Below the pieces are notes generated by a model, which had not been told where the DNA came from, searched no databases, and saw only the letters and a list, made by a program, of their open reading frames with translations. The position numbers and the translations under genes are program-made. Source: Microbacterium proteolyticum (lineage in GTDB: Bacteria > Actinomycetota > Actinomycetes > Actinomycetales > Microbacteriaceae). From it: DNA of 64,000 bases. The stretch lies in the NCBI RefSeq assembly GCF_030818075.1, contig NZ_JAUSZZ010000001.1, positions 496,001-560,000 on the forward strand, read 5' to 3'. Numbering within the stretch: the first letter of the stretch is position 1; each line of letters starts with the position of its first letter. Of the stretch, positions 32,063 through 41,151 are shown in pieces.

Positions 32063-33742
32063 ATGACTTTCACGCAGGAAGACGCGCGTACCGAACTCGC
32101 CTCGGCGCCCGGAGCGGAATGGTGGCGCACCGCCGTCATCTACCAGATCTACCCCCGCTCGTTCGCCGACGCGTCGGGCGACGGCCTGGGCGACCTCCCC
32201 GGCGTCACCGCGCACCTCGACGACCTGCAGACCCTCGGGGTGGATGCCATCTGGCTCAGCCCCTTCCAGACGTCGCCGCAGAAGGACGCGGGCTACGACG
32301 TCGCCGACTACCGCGATGTCGACCCGATCTTCGGCACCCTGGCCGACTTCGACACGATGCTCGCGGGCGCGCACGAGCGCGGCATCCGCGTGATCGTCGA
32401 CCTCGTGCCGAACCACTCCAGCGATCAGCACGAGTGGTTCCAGCAGGCGCTGAAGGCCGCGCCGGGGAGCCCGGAGCGGGCCCGCTACATCTTCCGCGAC
32501 GGCAAGGGCGCGAACGGCGAGCTGCCCCCCAACAACTGGGAGAGCGTGTTCGGCGGCGGAATGTGGACGCGCGTCACCGAGGCCGACGGCACGCCCGGCC
32601 AGTGGTACCTGCACATCTTCGACGAGAGCCAGCCCGACTTCGACTGGACCAACCCCGAGGTGCGCGCGGAGTTCCGCGACGTGCTGCGCTTCTGGCTCGA
32701 CCGCGGGGTCGACGGCTTCCGCGTCGACGTCGCGCACGGCCTCATCAAGGCCGACGGACTGCCCGACTTCACGCCCGACCCCGAGGGCGGTTCCATGGGT
32801 GGCGACACCGCCGAAGTGCCGTACTGGGGCCAGGCCGGTGTGCACGAGGTGTGGCGCGAGTGGCACGAGGTGCTCGCCGCGTACGACGGCGATCGCGCGC
32901 TGTGCGCCGAGGCGTGGCTGCCGACGGTCGAGCAGACCGCGCTGTGGGTGCGTCCCGACGAGATGCACCAGGCGTTCAACTTCCACTACCTCGAGACGAA
33001 GTGGGATGCCGCAGCCCTGCGCGCCGTCATCACCGAATCGCTCGCGCAGTACGGCGCCGTCGGCGCCCCGAGCACGTGGGTGCTGTCGAACCACGACGTC
33101 GTGCGTCACGCGTCGCGTCTCGCGCTGACGGCCGAGAACCCGCAGGGCGCGGGCATCGGTCCGAAGTCGCCCGGCCAGCCCGACCCCGTCAAGGGGCTCC
33201 GCCGAGCCCGCGCGGCCACGTCGCTCATGCTCGCCCTTCCCGGCTCGTCGTACCTGTACCAGGGCGAAGAGCTCGGCCTGCCCGAGGTGATCGACCTGCC
33301 CGACGACGCCCGTCAGGACCCGACGTGGTTCCGCACGAACGGCGAGCGGTATGGCCGCGACGGATGCCGCGTGCCGCTGCCGTGGACCGCGGACGCCCCC
33401 GCGTACGGCTTCAACACCACCGGTGCGTCGTGGCTGCCCCAGCCCGCGGAGTGGGCCGAGCTGGCGCACGACGCGCAGGTCGACGACCCCTCCTCGACGC
33501 TCTCGCTGTACCAGGCGCTGCTCGCCGAGCGCCGCGAGCGCAACCTCGGCGCGGGCGGTCTCGAGTGGCTCGACGGGTACGGCGACGACGTGGTGGCGTT
33601 CCGCAACGGCACGCTGACCGTGATCGCGAACCTGGGCGACGCGGCTGTCGCGCTGCCGGCCGGCGAGGTTCTCGTGGCCAGCGGTCCGGTCGACGGCCAC
33701 AGCCTTCCCACCGACACGACCGTCTGGATCGCCGCGGCCTGA
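32063..33742 (+). CDS. GH13 alpha-glucosidase / oligo-1,6-glucosidase
   Basis: 559 residues of glycoside hydrolase family 13. Conserved regions: region I DLVPNHSSD, region II GFRVDVAHG (nucleophile Asp), region III CAEAWLP (acid/base Glu), region IV VLSNHDVVRH. WWRTAVIYQIYPRSFADASGDGLGDLPG is the standard opening. It is cytoplasmic (no signal peptide) and would split alpha-1,4 or alpha-1,6 glucosides taken up by a transporter not in this window. It is transcribed from a promoter with an embedded LacI-type operator; the regulator gene follows 39 bases downstream. Confidence 0.92.
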   Translation: MTFTQEDARTELASAPGAEWWRTAVIYQIYPRSFADASGDGLGDLPGVTAHLDDLQTLGVDAIWLSPFQTSPQKDAGYDVADYRDVDPIFGTLADFDTMLAGAHERGIRVIVDLVPNHSSDQHEWFQQALKAAPGSPERARYIFRDGKGANGELPPNNWESVFGGGMWTRVTEADGTPGQWYLHIFDESQPDFDWTNPEVRAEFRDVLRFWLDRGVDGFRVDVAHGLIKADGLPDFTPDPEGGSMGGDTAEVPYWGQAGVHEVWREWHEVLAAYDGDRALCAEAWLPTVEQTALWVRPDEMHQAFNFHYLETKWDAAALRAVITESLAQYGAVGAPSTWVLSNHDVVRHASRLALTAENPQGAGIGPKSPGQPDPVKGLRRARAATSLMLALPGSSYLYQGEELGLPEVIDLPDDARQDPTWFRTNGERYGRDGCRVPLPWTADAPAYGFNTTGASWLPQPAEWAELAHDAQVDDPSSTLSLYQALLAERRERNLGAGGLEWLDGYGDDVVAFRNGTLTVIANLGDAAVALPAGEVLVASGPVDGHSLPTDTTVWIAAA

Positions 33743-33781
33743 GCCGCGGCATCCATCGCTCCACAGAGAACGAACGAGACC

Positions 33782-34783
33782 GTGGTCGGCATCGACGACG
33801 TCGCGCGCGCCGCGGGCGTGTCGACGGCCACGGTCTCGCGGGCGCTGAGCGGCCGCGGGCCGGTGTCGCGCGTGACCCGCGAGCGCGTGCTCGCGGCAGC
33901 CGATCGACTCGGCTACGTCGTGTCGGCGGCCGCGTCGAGCTTGGCGACCGGACGCACGCGGGCCGTCGGCGTCGTCGTGCCGTTCCTCGACCGGTGGTTC
34001 TTCAGCACCGTGCTCGCGGGCATCTCCGACGCGCTCGTGCGCCACGGCTACGACATCACCCTCTACAGCGTGAGCGCCGACGCCGGCGAGCGTCGGCGTG
34101 TGTTCGACGACCACCTGCGGCGCCGCCGCATCGACGCCGTCATCACCATCGCCCTGGAATCGGATGCCGAGGAATCGGCGTCTTTGCGAGGCCTCGGGGT
34201 GCCGATCGTCGCGATCGCCGGACCCAATCCCCTGCTGACGACCCTCACGGTCGACGACCTGGCGGTCGGCCGACTCGCGACCGCGCACCTGCTCGAACTC
34301 GGACACCGGCATCTCGCCCACATCGGAGCGGATGCCGTGGCGGATGCCGCGTCGTCGGTGCCGACGCTGCGGCGCCGCGGCTTCGAACAGTCGCTCGCCG
34401 AGGCGGGCGTCACCGCCGCCGAGGTGGAGCCAGCCGACTTCACCATCGACGGCGGGTCGGCGGCCGCGACGCGGGTGCTGTCGCGCGGCGAGCGCCCCAC
34501 GGCTCTGTTCGCGGCATCCGACGAGATGGCGATCGGGGCCATCCTCGCCGCCCGCGCCTTGGGGTTGCGCGTCCCCGAGGATGTCTCGATCATCGGCGTC
34601 GACGGCCACGACCTCGGCCGCTGGTTCGGCCTGACGACGATCGACCAGTTCGCGCGCGGCCAAGGTGAACGCGCGGCCGAGGCGGTGCTCGATGCGCTCG
34701 ACGGGCGCCCGCCCGCCCCCGGTCGGGGCACGCTGCCCTTCGAGCTGGTCGACCGCGGTTCCACCGCGCCCCTCGCGCACTGA
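33782..34783 (+). CDS. LacI-family transcriptional repressor
   Basis: 333 residues. N-terminal LacI HTH (GIDDVARAAGVSTATVSRALSGRGPVSRVTRERVLAAADRLGYV) with hinge helix SSLATGRT, then a periplasmic-binding-protein-like sensor domain (VGVVVPFLDRWFFSTVLAGISDAL, TTLTVDDLAVGRLATAHLLELGH, TALFAASDEMAIGAILAARALG). It probably represses the preceding glucosidase gene via the palindrome at 32036-32049, with an alpha-glucoside as inducer. GTG 33782 is the start; the Shine-Dalgarno is weak, and it is probably co-transcribed. Confidence 0.9.
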   Translation: MVGIDDVARAAGVSTATVSRALSGRGPVSRVTRERVLAAADRLGYVVSAAASSLATGRTRAVGVVVPFLDRWFFSTVLAGISDALVRHGYDITLYSVSADAGERRRVFDDHLRRRRIDAVITIALESDAEESASLRGLGVPIVAIAGPNPLLTTLTVDDLAVGRLATAHLLELGHRHLAHIGADAVADAASSVPTLRRRGFEQSLAEAGVTAAEVEPADFTIDGGSAAATRVLSRGERPTALFAASDEMAIGAILAARALGLRVPEDVSIIGVDGHDLGRWFGLTTIDQFARGQGERAAEAVLDALDGRPPAPGRGTLPFELVDRGSTAPLAH

Positions 34784-34926
34784 GGCGGGGACCAGTCGCA
34801 GACGAGCGCATGTGCGACGTCACCCGGGAACCGCGGCGACCGAGGCGATCACCCGCGGCGGGCGGTCAGCGCGAGGTCGATGCCGTCGCGGGGACCGCCG
34901 CCGACGGGGAACGCTCGCGAAAAGGT

Positions 34927-34961
34927 GTTCGTCGGGGCGACCCACCATCGCCCCGACGAAC
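34927..34961 (-). terminator. strong intrinsic terminator of the sugar operon
   Basis: GTTCGTCGGGGCGA (34927-34940) and TCGCCCCGACGAAC (34948-34961) form a perfect 14-bp stem with a seven-base loop. On the minus strand it is followed by ACCTTTTCG. It begins three bases past the stop of the SorC gene and so marks the 3' end of the ten-gene operon. Confidence 0.85.
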
Positions 34962-34963
34962 GT

Positions 34964-35998
34964 TCATGCGGTGATCGGGTCCGGCTTTCGTGCCGGACCG
35001 CCGTCGCCCGCTGTCTCGGCGATGGGGTTGGCGACGAGCCACCGAGCGGTGGCGACGTCGGTGATGAGGACGTCGATCCACCGTCCGGCGAGGGAAGCGC
35101 GAATCGCCTCCCACTTCCTCTCGCCGCCGGCGACGCCGACCCGGCGCGGGATCCTGCGCATCTCGTCCGCGCTGATGCCGACGGTGCGGGTGCCGAAGTC
35201 CGTCTCGACGAGCCGGCCGGTGGCGTCGAAGAACTGCAGGCAGATGTCGCCCACCGCGCCGGCTTCGCTGAGCTTGGCGAGCTCGCCGGACGGCACCGCG
35301 TTGCCGGAATCCTTCAGCATCGGCGACGGGGCGATGCTGCCGATCCCCGCGACGAGGACCGTGAGCCTGCTCCATTCGTCGACGGCTTCACGAGAAGACG
35401 TGTCGGCGAGGATGGCGTCTCGCACGACTTCGCTGGCGACCACACCCGGGGCGGAGAAGAAGACGGGTACCGCTCCCGTCACCGCGGACAGACGTTCGAC
35501 GAGGTGCGTCGCCTTCACCTGGATGGTGGGCGCGCCCAACCCGCCGAGAACCTGCACGATCACACTGGCGGTGCTGACGTTCTTCGGCACCATCTTGTCG
35601 ACGGCGGCGAGCAGGGTCGACGACCACGACGAGATCCCGACCCGGTCGTGACCGGTGAGTGTCGTCTCGAAATAGGCGGCCGTCGCGCCGCTGATGGACG
35701 CGAGGATGGAGGCTTCGTCGTCGGACGCGCTGTCCGCGATCACGACGTCGGCGAGACCGTAGAGGTCTCGCACCTCGTCCTCGAGGTCGGAATGGACCGT
35801 GGGGGGTTGAACGACCACGGTGCGGACGATGCCCAACTCGACGGCCTCTTTCAGCAAGCGCGACACCCTGGACTGGGAGATGCTCAGTCGCCGGGCGATC
35901 TCCGGTTGACGGACGCCGCGCTCGTGATAAAGACGCGCCACTTTGGTGATGAGGGGCAGCCGGTCGGGCGAGACCCGCGTGGCCGAGACGCGTGCCAT
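34964..35998 (-). CDS. SorC/DeoR-type sugar-binding transcriptional regulator
   Basis: 344 residues. The N-terminal HTH ITKVARLYHERGVRQPEIARRLSISQSRVSRLLKEAVELGIV is typical of SorC/CggR proteins. The rest is the phosphosugar-binding domain (YGLADVVIADSASDD, GISSWSSTLLAAVDKM, GVAGGERKWEAIRASLAGRWIDVLITDVATARWLV). It should sense a phosphorylated intermediate of the pathway encoded upstream. Its ATG overlaps the ribB stop (TGATG), so it is the last, coupled gene of the operon. The long dyad at 45373-45407, at the operon's promoter end, is its likely target. Confidence 0.9.
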   Translation of the reverse strand: MARVSATRVSPDRLPLITKVARLYHERGVRQPEIARRLSISQSRVSRLLKEAVELGIVRTVVVQPPTVHSDLEDEVRDLYGLADVVIADSASDDEASILASISGATAAYFETTLTGHDRVGISSWSSTLLAAVDKMVPKNVSTASVIVQVLGGLGAPTIQVKATHLVERLSAVTGAVPVFFSAPGVVASEVVRDAILADTSSREAVDEWSRLTVLVAGIGSIAPSPMLKDSGNAVPSGELAKLSEAGAVGDICLQFFDATGRLVETDFGTRTVGISADEMRRIPRRVGVAGGERKWEAIRASLAGRWIDVLITDVATARWLVANPIAETAGDGGPARKPDPITA

Positions 35999-36636
35999 CA
36001 GACCGCTCCGATGCTGCTGCGGTCACCCGAGCGGTCTCGGAGGAACCTGATGAGATCGGCGACCGTGATGACCAGCACGTCGTCGCGCTGACCCAGCTCG
36101 AGCAGACCGGGCAGACGCATCATCTCGCCGTCCTCGGCGACGATCTCGGCGATACCGGCGACGGGGCGGAGTCCGGCGAGCATCATCAGATCGACGGCCG
36201 CTTCCGTGTGACCGTCGCGCTCGAGCACGCCGCCCTCGACGGCCCTCAGCGGGAGGATATGGCCGGGCCGGGTGAGGTGAGCCGCTTTCGTCCCCTCGTC
36301 GGCGAGCAGGCGCAGCGTGTGGGCGCGATCCGTGGCGCTGATGCCCGTCGCGAGTCGGTCAGCGGCATCGACGGTCACGGTGTAGGCGGTTCCGCGGGGG
36401 TCCTCGTTGTTCGCCACCATGGGCGGGAGGTCCAGTTCGTCGGCGATGGCGTGCGTGAGCGGTGCGCAGATGAAGCCGGAGCTGACTCGCACCGTCCACG
36501 CCACCACATCGCGGGTGACGAGTTCCGCGGAGAAGACGATGTCGCCCTCGTTCTCGCGGTCCTCGTCATCCGCGACGATCACTGCCCGCCCGGCTCGGAG
36601 AGCCGCGACGGCTTCGGGAATGGTGGCAAGTGCCAT
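35998..36636 (-). CDS. ribB: 3,4-dihydroxy-2-butanone 4-phosphate synthase paralogue
   Basis: 212 residues from ATG 36636 (GAGAGG ten bases upstream); ATG 36678 is an alternative. Catalytic motifs of RibB are intact: [31 protein letters not shown], the [10 protein letters not shown] loop and [10 protein letters not shown]. The enzyme turns ribulose 5-phosphate into a C4 ketose phosphate and formate, normally for riboflavin. Here it sits in a sugar-catabolic operon between an SDR gene and the SorC regulator, with no other rib gene. A catabolic or specialised role is therefore suggested, but this is inference. Confidence 0.85.
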   Translation of the reverse strand: MALATIPEAVAALRAGRAVIVADDEDRENEGDIVFSAELVTRDVVAWTVRVSSGFICAPLTHAIADELDLPPMVANNEDPRGTAYTVTVDAADRLATGISATDRAHTLRLLADEGTKAAHLTRPGHILPLRAVEGGVLERDGHTEAAVDLMMLAGLRPVAGIAEIVAEDGEMMRLPGLLELGQRDDVLVITVADLIRFLRDRSGDRSSIGAV

Positions 36637-36726
36637 GGGAGAACGACCTCTCGATTCGGTGGTCCTCTGATTATCCATTCAGTTCTGGCGCACCGTTCAT
36701 TCGTTTCGCAGTGGGTCGGCGCCTGC

Positions 36727-37506
36727 TCACCAGATGGTGAAGCCGCCGTCGACGACGAGGTCGTGCCCGGTGAGGAACGACGCAGCGGGAGAGAGCAGGA
36801 ACACGGCGGGGCCGGCCATCTCCTCGGGCTGGGCCGTGCGCTGCATCGGCGTCTCCGACGCGAAGACGGCCACCTGCTCGGCGACTTCGGGGCGGCTGTT
36901 CATCGGCGTCATGGTGTACCCGGGGCTGAGGGCGTTCACGCGCACGCCCCGCGTCGCCCATTCCGCGGCGAGCGACTTCGAGAGATGGATCACCGCTGCT
37001 TTGGCGCTGTTGTAGTGCGCCTGCGTCAATCCTCGGTTGGCGATGGATCCGGACATCGACGCGATGTTGACGATGGACCCTTCACCGTGCGCGAGCATGG
37101 CCCGCGCCTCGGCCTGGCAGGAGATGAAGACGCCCGTGACGTCGATGTCGTACAGGCGCTTCCACATCGACAGTTCCATGTCTTCTGCGGGGGCGGCGTT
37201 CGCGATGCCCGCGGCGTTCACGGCGAGCGTCAGAGGTCCCAGCTCGTCTTCGATCTTGCGCACGGCGGCGGCCATCGAGTCCGGGTCCGTGACGTCGGCG
37301 GGGGCGGCGATGGCACGTCCGCCGGATGCCTCGATCGCGGAGATGGTCGCGGAGAAGTCTGCTGAGGGGAGGTCGACCAGTCCGACAGCCGCGCCGTACT
37401 CGGCGGCGACGATGGCGATGGCTTGGCCGATCCCGCTGGCCCCACCCGTGACGAGGGCGGTCTTCCCGTCCAGCGCGAAAGTGACGCCGGGGTAGTGCGT
37501 GGTCAT
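36727..37506 (-). CDS. SDR-family dehydrogenase 1
   Basis: 259 residues, classical short-chain dehydrogenase. Cofactor motif TGGASGIGQAIA, NAAGIAN, catalytic Ser in IASMSGSIAN and YNSAK (Tyr and Lys), and the C-terminal FLTGHDLVVDGGFTIW. The Asp at the end of strand 2 (LVDLPS) suggests NAD+ preference. It is probably a polyol or sugar-alcohol dehydrogenase feeding the kinase of the same operon. GGAG lies eight bases before the ATG. A second, different SDR is encoded at 41152. Confidence 0.9.
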   Translation of the reverse strand: MTTHYPGVTFALDGKTALVTGGASGIGQAIAIVAAEYGAAVGLVDLPSADFSATISAIEASGGRAIAAPADVTDPDSMAAAVRKIEDELGPLTLAVNAAGIANAAPAEDMELSMWKRLYDIDVTGVFISCQAEARAMLAHGEGSIVNIASMSGSIANRGLTQAHYNSAKAAVIHLSKSLAAEWATRGVRVNALSPGYTMTPMNSRPEVAEQVAVFASETPMQRTAQPEEMAGPAVFLLSPAASFLTGHDLVVDGGFTIW

Positions 37507-37539
37507 GTGTGTACTCCGTTCGATGAGAAGACGTAAGGG

Positions 37540-39036
37540 TCAGCGAGTGGCGAGCGCCATCACCGCGTTGGCGGTCGCGTCCTCGCTGGGGAGGATTCCC
37601 TGGTTGCGGCCGCGAGCGAGCACCATGACTCGGCTCGCGAGCCCCAGGACTTCGTCGAGGTCGCTGCTGACGACGATGACGGCTGTTCCCCGGGCCGCGA
37701 GGTCGCGGATGACGTCGTAGATGGCGGCGCGCGCACCCACGTCGATGCCTCGAGTCGGCTCGTCGAGAATGACGACCTTGGGATCGCGAGCCAGCCACTT
37801 GCCGATGACGATCTTCTGCTGATTGCCACCGGACATCGAGGATGCGGGGAGGGCGAGCTGGCCTTTCACCCTCATCTGTTTCATGATCTCGTCGGTGAAC
37901 GCCCGGACCCGCTTCGGGGCGATGGTTCCGAGCGCGCCGCGCACCCGGTCCATGTTCGGCAGGACGAGATTCTCCTCGATGCTCTGCGAGAGGATGACAC
38001 CCTGATGCTTGCGGTCCTCGGGGATGAGGACGATGCCCTGGGCGATGGCATCCTTGGGGCGTTCGGGGCGCAGGGGAACACCGTCGAGCTCGATGCGTCC
38101 CGAGGACACGCCGTCCGCGCCGCCGATGGCACGCACGAGCTCGGTTCGCCCGGCCCCCACGATGCCCGCGATGCCGAAGACCTCTCCCTTGTGGACCTGG
38201 AAACTGACGTTCTCGAAGCGTCCGTTGCTGCCGGTGAGGCCCTCCACCGTGAGCGCGACCTCAGGGCGGTGCGCGGGCATGTCGGGGAACAGTCGATCGA
38301 CCGAGCGTCCAACCATCTGCGCGACGAGCTCGTCGGGGTGGACGGTGGCCTCGGCATGCTCGGCGATCTTCTGGCCGTCCCGCAGCACCACGATGCGGTC
38401 CGCGATGACCGCGATCTCGGCGAGTCGGTGGCTCACGTAGATGAACGACACTCCCTCTTCCCGGAGCGACTTCACGGTCTCGAAAAGGGCGTCCGTCTCC
38501 GCCTGGCCCAGGGCGGCGGTCGGCTCGTCGAGGATGAGAAGGCGCGCATCCAGCGTCAGCGCCTTCGCGATCTCGACCTGTTGCGCGCCCGCGACGCTGA
38601 GGTCGCGGGCGAGCAGGTCCATCGAGCCCTGGAAACCGAGCCGGCGCAGGTGCTTCTCTGCGACGCGCTTCATCTCAGCGGTGTTGACGAACCCGCTTCG
38701 CGTCGGCCACCGACCGATGACGACGTTCTCGGCGACGGTCAGGTCAGGCAGCAGGCGGGTCTCTTGATGGATGAGGCCGATCCCCACGCGGATGGCCTCG
38801 GCGGGGCTCGCGGGGGCGTAGGGCTCGCCCTGCCAGGTCATCGAGCCGGTGGTCGGGGTGGTGACGCCGGCGATGATCGACGACAGCGTCGATTTGCCGG
38901 CTCCGTTCTCGCCGAGGAGGGCGACGACTTCGCCCGGGTGGATACGCAGGTCGACGTCGACGAGCGCCTTGGTGCCGGGGTAGATCTTGGAGACGCCAGT
39001 GACGACCAGGTCCCGATCTGTGTCTTCGATGGGCAT
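37540..39036 (-). CDS. sugar ABC transporter ATP-binding protein (RbsA type)
   Basis: 498 residues with two nucleotide-binding halves, as in RbsA/XylG/MglA. First half: LLGENGAGKSTLSSIIAG Walker A, DLSVAGAQQVEIAKAL signature and LLILDEPTAAL Walker B. Second half: degenerate Walker A (GIAGIVGAGRTELVRAIGG), MSGGNQQKIVIGKWL signature and VVILDEPTRGIDVGA. It energises uptake through the permease at 40128 with the lipoprotein at 39114. The start at 39036 has GGAGAAGGAC. Confidence 0.94.
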   Translation of the reverse strand: MPIEDTDRDLVVTGVSKIYPGTKALVDVDLRIHPGEVVALLGENGAGKSTLSSIIAGVTTPTTGSMTWQGEPYAPASPAEAIRVGIGLIHQETRLLPDLTVAENVVIGRWPTRSGFVNTAEMKRVAEKHLRRLGFQGSMDLLARDLSVAGAQQVEIAKALTLDARLLILDEPTAALGQAETDALFETVKSLREEGVSFIYVSHRLAEIAVIADRIVVLRDGQKIAEHAEATVHPDELVAQMVGRSVDRLFPDMPAHRPEVALTVEGLTGSNGRFENVSFQVHKGEVFGIAGIVGAGRTELVRAIGGADGVSSGRIELDGVPLRPERPKDAIAQGIVLIPEDRKHQGVILSQSIEENLVLPNMDRVRGALGTIAPKRVRAFTDEIMKQMRVKGQLALPASSMSGGNQQKIVIGKWLARDPKVVILDEPTRGIDVGARAAIYDVIRDLAARGTAVIVVSSDLDEVLGLASRVMVLARGRNQGILPSEDATANAVMALATR

Positions 39037-39113
39037 GTCCTTCTCCAATGCACGCGCAGGGGAATGGTGAGGGGAGGGTCCCCGGGCCGGTGTCGGCCCG
39101 GGGACCCCACCGG

Positions 39114-40055
39114 TCACGGGTGGGTTTCGATGAACGGCTCGACGTTCTCGGGCGTGGTGAGCACGCCCTCCTGCAGCTGCTCAGCGGGCAGCTCCTCGCC
39201 GTCGATGAGCTTGACCGCCGACTGCACGGCGAGCTTGCCCATCCCCTGCGTCGGCTGCGTGATGGTCGCGGCGAGGTTGCCGTCCCGGACGGCCTCGAGG
39301 CCGGCGACGTCACCGTCGAACCCGACGACGAGAACGTCGACGCCGGCGGCGCGAGCCGCCGCAGACGCGCCGAGCGCGAGCGCATCGGCCTGACCGAAGA
39401 ACACGCTGATGTCGGGGTTGGACTGCAGCATGTCGGTGGCGATGTCGTAGCCCTCGTCCTGCGCCCACTGCGCCGACGCCTGCTCGGCCACGATCTTCAG
39501 GTCGGATCCTTCGAGCGCGGCGGTGAAGCCTTCCTCGCGGGCGACCTGCGGGGTGGTGCCGATCTGACCCTGCACGACGCCGACGTTCCCGGTGCCGCCT
39601 GTCTGTTCGACGACCCACTCGCCCAGAGCCTGCGCGGCCGCGACGCTGTCGGTGGCGATGAAGGTGTCTCCCGGTGCCCCCTCGGGGTTGCGGTCGACGG
39701 TGACGATGGGGATGCCGGCATCCTTCGCCGCGCGGACGGGCACGGTGGCCGCGGTCGCACCCGCGGGGATGTAGATGATGGCGTCGACGTTCTGGGTGAT
39801 GAAGTCCTGGATCTGGCTGACCTGGGTGTCGGAGTCGCCCTTGGCATCCGACACGATGACCTCGACACCTTCGGCCGCGGCCTCGGCTTCGACCGACTGG
39901 CGGATCTGGTTGAAGAAGTCGGCCTGCAGGTTGGCGACGGCCAGACCGATGGTCTTCTGGCCGTCGTCACCCCCGCCGATGCCGGAGGACGAGCAGGCGG
40001 TGAGGGATGCGGCGATGACAACCGCCGTGACACCCGCTGCGATCTTGCGAAGCAT
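39114..40055 (-). CDS. sugar-binding lipoprotein (RbsB type)
   Basis: 313 residues. A lipoprotein signal peptide ends SLTAC (Cys 21), followed by a Ser/Gly linker and a type-I periplasmic-binding fold (KTIGLAVANLQADFFNQIRQSVEAEAAAEGV, AIIYIPAGATAATVPVRAAKDAGIPIVTVDRNPEGAPG, VVGFDGDVAGLEAVRDGNLAATITQPTQGMG). DRN and FDGD are ligand-contact positions in ribose/allose-type binders. The ligand of the importer is unknown; a pentose, branched pentose or tetritol is plausible from the neighbouring enzymes. AGAGGAAAGA precedes the ATG. Confidence 0.92.
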   Translation of the reverse strand: MLRKIAAGVTAVVIAASLTACSSSGIGGGDDGQKTIGLAVANLQADFFNQIRQSVEAEAAAEGVEVIVSDAKGDSDTQVSQIQDFITQNVDAIIYIPAGATAATVPVRAAKDAGIPIVTVDRNPEGAPGDTFIATDSVAAAQALGEWVVEQTGGTGNVGVVQGQIGTTPQVAREEGFTAALEGSDLKIVAEQASAQWAQDEGYDIATDMLQSNPDISVFFGQADALALGASAAARAAGVDVLVVGFDGDVAGLEAVRDGNLAATITQPTQGMGKLAVQSAVKLIDGEELPAEQLQEGVLTTPENVEPFIETHP

Positions 40056-40127
40056 TCTTTCCTCTTTCTTTGTGCCGGTTCACCTTCTTCGGTGCACCGG
40101 TGCTTTCCGATGGTGTGGGGAGGGGAC

Positions 40128-41120
40128 TCAGGCGCGCCGGCGGCGCAGGACGTCGGCCATCACGGCGACGGCGATGACCAGACCGATGACGATCTGCTGG
40201 AGGAAGGGCGAGACGCCGAGGAGGTTCAGTCCGTTGCGGAGGAAACCGATGATCAGGACGCCGATGATGGTGCCGGTGATCTTCCCCGACCCGCCGGTGA
40301 GGCTCGCGCCGCCGATCACGACGGCGGCGATGACGTCCAGCTCGTAGCCGGTTCCGGCGGTCGGCTGGGAGGAGTCGAGCCTGCTGGCGAGGATGATGCC
40401 GCCCACGCCGGCGAGGGCTCCCGCGGTGACGTACACCCAGGTGGTGGCGCGCTTGACGGGGATTCCCGACAGACGAGCGACCTCGGAGCTGCCGCCGATG
40501 GCGTAGATGGAGCGGCCCCCGGTGCGGTACTTCAGGTACGCCCACGTCAGGGCGTAGAGCAGGACCGCGACGATGATGGTCACGGAGAAAAAGCCGAGGA
40601 ACCGGTCGGCGGACAGGTTGAAGAACCACTCCGGGTACCCGACGATCTGCTGACCGTCCGTGATGATGTTCGCCAGCCCTCGGGCGACGGACATCATCGC
40701 GAGGGTGGCGATGAAGGGTGGGAGCATCGCTCTGGTCACGCCGAGACCGTTGATCAAGCCGGCCGCGGCGCCGACGGCGACCGCCGCCAGCATGGCGAGG
40801 GGCAGCGGCCACCCCCCATCGTGCGACAGCCAGCCGAGCACCATGGTGGACAGACCCAGGATGGCGCCCACGGACAGGTCGATTCCGCCGGTGATGATGA
40901 CGAGGGTCGCGCCGATGGCGAGGACACCGAGGACGGTGACCTGGTCGACGACGTTCACGAAGTTGCGGACCGTGAAGAAGTTGGGCGCGAAGATCGACAG
41001 GATGACGAAGAGACCGATGAGGCCGATCAGGCTGCCGCCGCTCCCGTGGAGGTAGGTCGCGAGGGAGCGCTTCGTCGTCGGCGTCGCCGACGTGGGAGGT
41101 TGTGCGATGGCTGAGGTCAT
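40128..41120 (-). CDS. sugar ABC transporter permease (RbsC type)
   Basis: 330 residues, eight to ten hydrophobic segments, with the family landmarks GGIDLSVGAILGLS, NGLGVTRAMLPPFIATLAMMSVARGLA, YAIGGSSEVARLSGIPV and GGASLTGGSGKITGTIIGVLIIGFLRNGLNLLGV. It is a single permease gene, so it presumably forms a homodimer with the RbsA-type ATPase. The ATG at 41120 has GGAGCATGAA upstream. It is the middle gene of the operon. Confidence 0.93.
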   Translation of the reverse strand: MTSAIAQPPTSATPTTKRSLATYLHGSGGSLIGLIGLFVILSIFAPNFFTVRNFVNVVDQVTVLGVLAIGATLVIITGGIDLSVGAILGLSTMVLGWLSHDGGWPLPLAMLAAVAVGAAAGLINGLGVTRAMLPPFIATLAMMSVARGLANIITDGQQIVGYPEWFFNLSADRFLGFFSVTIIVAVLLYALTWAYLKYRTGGRSIYAIGGSSEVARLSGIPVKRATTWVYVTAGALAGVGGIILASRLDSSQPTAGTGYELDVIAAVVIGGASLTGGSGKITGTIIGVLIIGFLRNGLNLLGVSPFLQQIVIGLVIAVAVMADVLRRRRA

Positions 41121-41151
41121 TTCATGCTCCGTTGGATGATCGATTCGTGGG

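Noticed and set aside
31937..34780. 947-codon frame antisense to the glucosidase and LacI genes
   Set aside because: Low-complexity Arg/Gly/Val sequence with no domain; both sense genes are unmistakable.
34784..34926. Terminator or small gene after the LacI gene
   Set aside because: Only weak GC-rich pairings and no frame with a start signal; nothing could be supported.
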